Source: Clostridia bacterium
GTDB lineage: Bacteria; Bacillota; Clostridia; Christensenellales; CALWSW01
Length of the DNA: 10,356 bases
Reading direction: 5' to 3'
Assembly (NCBI GenBank): GCA_019421925.1
Contig: JAHZEH010000014.1
Location: forward strand, 7,891 to 18,246
The notes under the pieces were generated by a model, which saw only the letters and a program-made list of their open reading frames with translations, had not been told where the DNA came from and searched no databases. Every line of letters begins with the position of its first letter. Positions within the stretch are counted from its first letter, which is position 1. The translations under genes and the position numbers were made by a program. This document shows, piece by piece, positions 5,275-10,356 of the stretch.

Positions 5275-7032
5275 TTATTCCTCTCCTCCAGTTTCACCCG
5301 GTTCGCCCTCCTCCCCCGGCGTCTGTACCGGGGTCACGATGAGCGGGGGCGGCGTGGTGTGTTCCCCCTCGAATTCGTTGCCGGAGAAGATGTTCCGTCC
5401 GGCGGCGGTGAAGTACCACTTCTCAATGGATTGATAGGGGTTGGTGTCGCGGATATCGGAGGTGATGCGCAGATCGCTGGAATAGGCGATGGAGTACGTG
5501 CGGAAGTACAGGTGGATAAAGGGCAGGTCCTCCACAAACTTCTGCTGGACCTGAGCCATGATCTCCTTGAGCCCACTTTCGGACGACACGGTGCGCGCCT
5601 GCGCCAGCAGAGCGTCCATGGCGCTGCTGCTGTATTTCCCGTAGTTTTTTGAGCCTCCGGTTCCCACAAAGGGGGTCAGGTCAAAGCTCCGGTCGAGATT
5701 GACGCCCGCCAAAGCCATGTCGAACCCCCCCGCCTCCAACGCCTTTTGATAGTCGTTGCTCTGCGCCGTCCAGGAGACGGCGTTGATCTCCACCTCGATC
5801 CCCACCAGCGCCAGCCTGGCCTTGATGAGAGCTGCCACGTCCTTGCGCACCTGGTTGTCCGGGGTGTCGTTGACCAGAAGGGTGAGGCGCATGCGGCTGA
5901 TGGAATCCCCCTCCCGCTTGTCCAGCACGCCGTCCTCGTCGTAATCCGCCCAGCCTGCATCCTCCAGGAGATCGCGCGCCTTGGCCACGTCGGTGTCATA
6001 GATCTTGCTGGCAGAGTCGTAGAGCCAGCTGTCCGGCGGGACAGGCACGTCGCAGGCAAAGGCGTGATTATAATAGGCTTTGGAGATGATGTCACGCCGG
6101 TCCAGGGCATAGGCGATAGCCTGGCGCACCCTGACATCCTGCAAACGCCAGCTGGCGTGGTTGAGATAGAGAATCTCGCTGTGCTGGGTGTGGGGCTCCA
6201 GCAGGCTGGTGGCCCCCGCCGCTCGGTAGGTGGAGGCGGTCAAAAGGGAGGTGCGCACATAGTTCATCTGCCGGATCTCCAGCAGGGACAGGGCGCTCTC
6301 CACATCGGGCGCGCATTGGGCGATGACCGTGGTAATATAGGGCGGCTTTTTCCACCAGTTGGAATTGACGGACAGTTCCATTCCCTCAGCCTCGTCCGCA
6401 TACTCGATGACATAGGGACCGGTGCCCGCGTTGCGCGTAAAGTTTTTTTCCGAGACAATGGGGAAGGTCAGCGCGTGAAGCACGGACATGCCGGGCTCCG
6501 CGCCCGTCACCACCAGAGTGTACTCGTCCACCGCCGTGATATCGGCAATTTTATCCAGAAGCGGCGCATAAACGGAGTCCGCATAGGCCTCGCTGCGCAG
6601 GAGTCCGACAGTATAGAGCACGTCCCTCGCCGTAAAGACGTCCCCCGAGCCCTGCCAGCGCACGCTGCGGCGCAGGCCGATCTTCCAGGTCACGCCGCTG
6701 TCGTCAGTGGACCAGGTCTCAGCCAGGCTGGCCGACAGCCTGCATGTGCTGTCATATTGCAAAAGGGGCTCGTATACGAGCGAGAGCAGGCCCTGCAGCT
6801 CCTTGGTTCCGGCCAGCAGTGGGTCATAGGAGCCCACGTTCATAGGCAGATAAACCAGGAGCTGGCCGCCGCTCTCGGCGATCTCCGCCGCGGCGGCGGG
6901 CTGTTCCGTAGCCGCCGGCGTGGGCTGGGCCGCGCTGCCGCTCCCGCCGCAGGCGGCAAGGGCCAGCGCCAGCAGGAGGGCGGGTGCCGCCTTAATCAAA
7001 CGCTTTGGGGTAAAGTTTTTTGTATTTCTCAT
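5275..7032 (-). CDS. Family-5 extracellular solute-binding lipoprotein (DppA/OppA-like), orphan
   Basis: 585 residues. A signal peptide with positive n-region (residues 1-14), hydrophobic stretch (15-27) and lipobox LAAC gives a predicted lipidated C28, so the mature protein is anchored outside the membrane. A Ser/Ala/Thr/Pro linker (about 29-54) precedes a family-5 binding-protein fold: VGSYDPLLAG near 66-75, LAETWSTDDSGVTWKIGLR (103-121), GTGPYVI (213-219), VRQAIAYALDR (312-322) and the Asp-rich turn DYDEDGVLDKREG (363-375), common in this family. It ends in a Pro/Glu/Gly-rich tail (about 570-585). Family members capture peptides, nickel or other solutes for ABC importers, but no permease or ATPase gene is nearby and the ligand cannot be deduced. 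The ATG at 7032 overlaps the upstream gene by 41 bp; its GGAGA is 13 or more nt away, so a TTG at residue 12 is a possible alternative. Confidence 0.9.
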   Translation of the reverse strand: MRNTKNFTPKRLIKAAPALLLALALAACGGSGSAAQPTPAATEQPAAAAEIAESGGQLLVYLPMNVGSYDPLLAGTKELQGLLSLVYEPLLQYDSTCRLSASLAETWSTDDSGVTWKIGLRRSVRWQGSGDVFTARDVLYTVGLLRSEAYADSVYAPLLDKIADITAVDEYTLVVTGAEPGMSVLHALTFPIVSEKNFTRNAGTGPYVIEYADEAEGMELSVNSNWWKKPPYITTVIAQCAPDVESALSLLEIRQMNYVRTSLLTASTYRAAGATSLLEPHTQHSEILYLNHASWRLQDVRVRQAIAYALDRRDIISKAYYNHAFACDVPVPPDSWLYDSASKIYDTDVAKARDLLEDAGWADYDEDGVLDKREGDSISRMRLTLLVNDTPDNQVRKDVAALIKARLALVGIEVEINAVSWTAQSNDYQKALEAGGFDMALAGVNLDRSFDLTPFVGTGGSKNYGKYSSSAMDALLAQARTVSSESGLKEIMAQVQQKFVEDLPFIHLYFRTYSIAYSSDLRITSDIRDTNPYQSIEKWYFTAAGRNIFSGNEFEGEHTTPPPLIVTPVQTPGEEGEPGETGGEE

Positions 7033-7579
7033 AGGCCCTGTTTACTCTCTCCACATAGTTGCGCGTCTCCTCATAGGGAATGTCGCTGAGCGTCTCCCCA
7101 TCGTCCGTGTATCGGACGTCGTCGAGCCAACGCATAACCGCATTGTGGCCGGCGTTGTAGGCCGCGATGCAGGCGTCCCGGTTGCTGATGCGGTCCATGA
7201 TGAAGCGCAGGTACCAGCAGCCGTAGCGGATGTTGATGTCCGCCTCCAGGAGCATCTTCTCGTCAAAGCTCTCGCCCAGCTTCCCGGCGATCCACTCGCC
7301 CGTGCTGGGCATGACCTGCATCAGCCCCACCGCGCCCCGGGCCGATATGACCGTCTCCCGGTTGCCGCTCTCCACATGGATGACGGCGGCCACCAGATAG
7401 GGGTCCAGGTCATACTCCCCGGCATACTGGGAAATCAGCTCCGGATAGTCCAGACGGTAGGTCGCCTCCTCCGCCCTGCGGTTGAGCAGCATGGCGATAA
7501 TCACCGCAGCCAGGAGCAATACCAGGGCGATCCCAATGCGCAGCGCCAGCTTTTTCCGGCGGTTGTCTTTTTGCGGCAA
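6992..7579 (-). CDS. Membrane-anchored lytic murein transglycosylase (SLT domain)
   Basis: 195 residues. A basic N-terminus and one transmembrane segment (about residues 12-32) anchor a soluble lytic transglycosylase catalytic domain outside the membrane. Such enzymes cleave the MurNAc-GlcNAc bond of peptidoglycan with formation of 1,6-anhydro-MurNAc. Visible motifs are the catalytic glutamate in HVES (E70), the GLMQVMPST block (85-93), NIRYGCWYL (116-124), AYNAG (140-144) and IPYEETRNYVERV (167-179). The start is a TTG at 7579: no in-frame ATG occurs before the middle of the transmembrane segment, AAAGGGGGAA lies 9 nt upstream, and translation from here gives a normal n-region. The gene starts 4 bp after coaE and overlaps the downstream lipoprotein gene by 41 bp. 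No LysM or other cell-wall-binding domain is present. Confidence 0.9.
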   Translation of the reverse strand: MPQKDNRRKKLALRIGIALVLLLAAVIIAMLLNRRAEEATYRLDYPELISQYAGEYDLDPYLVAAVIHVESGNRETVISARGAVGLMQVMPSTGEWIAGKLGESFDEKMLLEADINIRYGCWYLRFIMDRISNRDACIAAYNAGHNAVMRWLDDVRYTDDGETLSDIPYEETRNYVERVNRAYEKYKKLYPKAFD

Positions 7580-7583
7580 GGCG

Positions 7584-8180
7584 TTATTCCCCCTTTGCTG
7601 CGCGCAGGCACTCGAGGGCCTGCCGTCGCGTTTCTTCCAGAGCGCCCGATGTGGTGTCGATCACCCGCCGGGCGTACTTTCTCTTCTCCTGCTGGGGCAT
7701 CTGGCTGGCCATCCGGGCGCGGGCCTCCTCTTCAGTCAGCCCGTCGCGCTCCAGGATGCGCGAAAGGCGAACTTCGTCGCCGCAAACCACCAGCCAGACC
7801 TCCTCCGCCATGTCCGCCATGCCGCTCTCCAGGAGCACCGCAGCGTCTATGACGGCTACGCCCGCCGGGTCCTCCGCCCTCGCCCTCCCGATCTGGCGGG
7901 CAATCTCCTCCCGGATGAGGGGATGGGTGATGGCGTTAAGCCGGGCCAGGGATCGCGGATCGGAAAAGACGATGCGCCCCAGGGCGCGGCGGTCCAGAGC
8001 CCCTCCCGCAAAAGCGGCGGGGAAGGCTTCGCGGACCTGCGCCTCCCCCGGCGTGCCGGGCTCAACCACCTGCCGCGCGATCAGGTCAGCGTCGATGATA
8101 TGGGCCCCTGCCTCCCGGAGGATGGCGGAAACCGTGGATTTGCCCGAGGCGATGGAGCCAGTCAGGCCGATGATTTTCAT
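7584..8180 (-). CDS. coaE: Dephospho-CoA kinase
   Basis: 198 residues, normal for the family. It phosphorylates the 3'-hydroxyl of the ribose of dephospho-CoA with ATP, the last step of coenzyme A synthesis, in the cytoplasm. The Walker A loop GSIASGKST is at residues 8-16. The following IIDADLIARQVVEPG (28-42) is the conserved substrate-site segment, THPLIREEI (85-93) the CoA-domain motif, VIDAAVLLESG (109-119) the mid-domain strand, and ERDGLTEEEARARMASQ (143-159) the lid region with its usual Arg/Gln pattern. The ATG at 8180 has TAGGAGA about 6 nt upstream, overlapping the polA stop; the gap to polA is 9 bp. polA and coaE are also near neighbours in B. subtilis, where mutM and ytaF lie between them; those genes are absent here. 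Confidence 0.96.
   Translation of the reverse strand: MKIIGLTGSIASGKSTVSAILREAGAHIIDADLIARQVVEPGTPGEAQVREAFPAAFAGGALDRRALGRIVFSDPRSLARLNAITHPLIREEIARQIGRARAEDPAGVAVIDAAVLLESGMADMAEEVWLVVCGDEVRLSRILERDGLTEEEARARMASQMPQQEKRKYARRVIDTTSGALEETRRQALECLRAAKGE
7587..7596 (-). promoter_or_regulatory. Ribosome binding site deciding the TTG start of the transglycosylase gene
   Basis: AAAGGGGGAA on the minus strand, within the last codons of coaE, ends 7 nt before TTG 7579 (9 nt from the G-run). It supports TTG as the start because no ATG in the frame precedes the membrane segment. Confidence 0.55.
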
Positions 8181-8189
8181 GGAACTCTC

Positions 8190-10356
8190 CTACTTGGTAT
8201 CATACCAGCTTTTGCCCGTGCGCACGTCCGCCACCAGAGGAACGGAGAGCTTGGCGACGCCCTCCATGCACTGGCGGACGATCTCGCTCACCCGGGGCGC
8301 CTCGTCCTCAGGCGCATCCACAATCAGTTCGTCGTGCACCTGCAGGATGAGCCTGGAGCGCAGGCCCTCCGCCTCCAGGGCGCAGGGCACCCGGATCATG
8401 GCGATTTTGATGATGTCCGCCGCCGTGCCCTGGATCGGGGCGTTCATGGCGACGCGCTCACCAAAACTGCGCGTGTTGTAATTGCTGCTCTTGAGCTCCG
8501 GCACCTCCCGGCGGCGGCCAAAGAGGGTCGAGACATAGCCGTCGGCCTTGGCCTGTTCCACCACTGAATGCATGTAGTTTTGCACGCCGGTATACTTGGC
8601 CAGGTATGCTTCAATATATTCCGCCGCCCGCTTGCGGGGAATGCCCAGGTTGCGTGCCAGGCCAAAGTCGGAGATACCGTAGACAATCCCGAAATTGACC
8701 GCCTTGGCCGCCGAACGCATCTCCCCCGTCACCTGGTCCAGGGGGACGCCGAATACCTCCGCCGCCGTTCGGGCATGGATATCCTCCTCCTTACAGAAGG
8801 AGTCCTGCATCACCTTGTCGTCTGCCATATGGGCCAGCACCCGCAGCTCGATCTGGGAGTAATCCGCGCCCACCAGGACGTTGCCCGGCGAGGCGATGAA
8901 GGCCTTGCGGATCTCCCGGCCCATAGCCGTGCGCACCGGGATGTTCTGCAAATTGGGCTCGGTGCTGGAGATGCGGCCCGTGGCCGTCACAGTCTGCTTG
9001 AAGCTGGTGTGCACCCGCCCGTCGCCCCCCTGAACGGCCAGCAGGCCGTCGATATAGGTGCTCTTGAGCTTGGTGTTCTGCCGGTAATCCAGCACGCACT
9101 GGACGATCTCGTGGAAGGGCGCCAGGGACTCCAGGGTATCTGCGTCCGTGGAGTACCCTGTCTTGGTCTTGCGCCCGGCAGGCAGGCCCAGTTTTTCAAA
9201 GAGAACCGTCCCCAATTGCTTGGGGGAGAGGATATTGAACTTCTCGCCCGCCAAATCATATATCTTTTGGGACAGCGCGTCAATCTCCCCGGCATATTGC
9301 CTGCCCAAGGCCCTGAGCACGTCGCCGTCCACCGTAAAGCCCACCCGCTCCATCTCATAGAGGACGTAGCACAGGGGCATCTCAATGTCCTCAAACAGGG
9401 GGAGCAGGCCATCTTTTTCCATCCGGCTGCGCATACCGCCGCACAGACTGTACAGCTCGGCCGCACCCACGTTCTGATGGGGCAGGCCGAACTCCTCGCA
9501 CAGTTCGGGCAGGCTGTACTGGGAACGGGTGGGGCGCAGGAGGTAGGCGGCAATCATTCCGTCAAAATCAGCGCCCCGCAGGGTGATCCCCTCCCCGGCC
9601 AGAGCGTGCAGCCAGCGCTTGAGGTCGAACACATCCTTTCTGGGCGTCTCCGCCTCCAGGATGGGCTTAAGCGCCTGCATCGCGCCTGAAAAACCCGGGC
9701 CCTCGTCCAGCAGTGTCTGCTGCAATCCAATACAATAGGAGATTCCGCCGTCCACCGCCAGGGAGAGCTCCTCCCCCCACAGCAGGGCAACCCTCTCCGC
9801 CTCCGCGCATCTTTGTACGCACTGCCGCAGCTCCTCCCCGGTCCGGACAGCGATTCTTCCGCCGGCCTTGACGGGTTTGGCCTCCTCCCTGCCCTTTGCC
9901 TCCCCCTCGGGCAGGCGGCGCAGCAGGGTGCGCAGCTCCAGCTCCCGCATCATCTCCCGTCCTCCCGCCATTCCAGCGGGCTCAAAGGCGCACTCCTCAA
10001 TGGTGAGCGGCACGGGGGCGTCCGGGTCGACGACAATGCGGCCCAGTTCCCGGCTCATACGTGCCTGGCCGGCAAATTCGGTCAGGCGCTCCCTGAGCTT
10101 GTTGCCGCTGATCTGGGGGATATGGGAGAGCACCTCCTCCACGCTGCCGTACTCCTGGATGAGCTTGAGGGCGGTCTTCTCCCCCACCCCCGGCACGCCG
10201 GGGATATTGTCCGAACTGTCCCCCATGAGGCCCTTGACCTCCACCATCTGGGCGGGGGTGACGCCGTACTGCTCCTTCAACACCTCGGGGGTATAGTTCA
10301 CTACCTCTGAGATACCTTTTTTCGTCAGGATCACCCGGGTGCTGCCGGTGGCGAGC
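8190..10356 (-). CDS. polA: DNA polymerase I, 5' end outside the window
   Basis: 721 residues are visible; the frame is open to the right edge, so roughly the first 150 residues are missing. Pol I fills gaps in excision repair and removes RNA primers of Okazaki fragments. Counting from the GTG codon at 10334: the end of the 5'-nuclease domain carries GDSSDNIPGVPGVGEKTA (38-55). A 3'-5' exonuclease-like domain (about 160-300) has no DxE motif, the corresponding place reading ALLWGEE, so proofreading is probably absent. The polymerase domain has TGRISSTEPNLQNIP (452-466), motif A GADYSQIELR (489-498, D491), motif B with R540, K544, F548 and Y552, and motif C QVHDELIVD (665-673, H667, D668, E669). 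The apparent GTG start at 10334 is not genuine, since homologous sequence continues upstream in frame. Confidence 0.97.
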   Translation of the reverse strand, partial: LATGSTRVILTKKGISEVVNYTPEVLKEQYGVTPAQMVEVKGLMGDSSDNIPGVPGVGEKTALKLIQEYGSVEEVLSHIPQISGNKLRERLTEFAGQARMSRELGRIVVDPDAPVPLTIEECAFEPAGMAGGREMMRELELRTLLRRLPEGEAKGREEAKPVKAGGRIAVRTGEELRQCVQRCAEAERVALLWGEELSLAVDGGISYCIGLQQTLLDEGPGFSGAMQALKPILEAETPRKDVFDLKRWLHALAGEGITLRGADFDGMIAAYLLRPTRSQYSLPELCEEFGLPHQNVGAAELYSLCGGMRSRMEKDGLLPLFEDIEMPLCYVLYEMERVGFTVDGDVLRALGRQYAGEIDALSQKIYDLAGEKFNILSPKQLGTVLFEKLGLPAGRKTKTGYSTDADTLESLAPFHEIVQCVLDYRQNTKLKSTYIDGLLAVQGGDGRVHTSFKQTVTATGRISSTEPNLQNIPVRTAMGREIRKAFIASPGNVLVGADYSQIELRVLAHMADDKVMQDSFCKEEDIHARTAAEVFGVPLDQVTGEMRSAAKAVNFGIVYGISDFGLARNLGIPRKRAAEYIEAYLAKYTGVQNYMHSVVEQAKADGYVSTLFGRRREVPELKSSNYNTRSFGERVAMNAPIQGTAADIIKIAMIRVPCALEAEGLRSRLILQVHDELIVDAPEDEAPRVSEIVRQCMEGVAKLSVPLVADVRTGKSWYDTK

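Noticed and set aside
5900..5945. Asp-rich DYDEDGVLDKREG of the binding protein as an EF-hand or dockerin repeat
   Set aside because: A single Asp-rich turn of this kind is common at this place in family-5 binding proteins; there is no second repeat or helical partner, so no separate domain is called.
1..10356. Novel defence, mobile or CRISPR-like system
   Set aside because: No spaced repeats, terminal inverted repeats, integrase, transposase, toxin-antitoxin or nuclease-helicase genes were seen; gene content is housekeeping throughout.

Overview
The window reads as a chromosomal housekeeping segment of a high-GC Firmicute. I judge it most likely a Clostridia member of the Oscillospiraceae type. 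The reasons are a GC content of very roughly 60% by eye, strong AGGAGG-type ribosome binding sites, a PyrR-controlled pyr operon, a type-2 PyrF start, and the order lspA - rluD-type gene (ylyB) - pyrR - pyrB - pyrC, which is also found in Bacillus subtilis. Taxonomy is inference. Every supported gene is on the minus strand, so the genes run from high to low coordinates. No tRNA, rRNA, CRISPR array, insertion sequence or phage gene was seen.

Upstream block (10356 down to 3134): the 3' three quarters or so of polA (DNA polymerase I), coaE (dephospho-CoA kinase), a membrane-anchored lytic transglycosylase with a TTG start, a family-5 solute-binding lipoprotein with no permease genes nearby, lspA (lipoprotein signal peptidase), a second LspA-like gene whose first catalytic aspartate is replaced by asparagine, and an RluD-family pseudouridine synthase. 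Gaps are 2-9 bp, or the genes overlap by 8 or 41 bp, so one transcript is likely. Much of this block deals with the envelope: one lipoprotein, its processing peptidase, a degenerate copy of that peptidase, and a peptidoglycan-cleaving enzyme.

Control region (3133 down to 2887, 247 bp): a near-consensus extended -10 promoter, a PyrR-binding-loop-like hairpin starting about 14 nt into the transcript, a possible antiterminator helix, and an intrinsic terminator just ahead of pyrR. Together these make a classical transcription attenuator for the pyr operon.

Pyr block (2886 down to 1): pyrR, pyrB, pyrC and the first 20 codons of pyrF, covering UMP synthesis steps plus the RNA-binding regulator. 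A small hairpin with a U-run straddles the pyrR stop codon before pyrB. pyrB and pyrC overlap by 4 bp. No uracil permease gene lies between pyrR and pyrB.

The window is largely ordinary. The items most worth a second look are the degenerate LspA paralogue, the two control structures around pyrR, and the orphan lipoprotein/transglycosylase placement.
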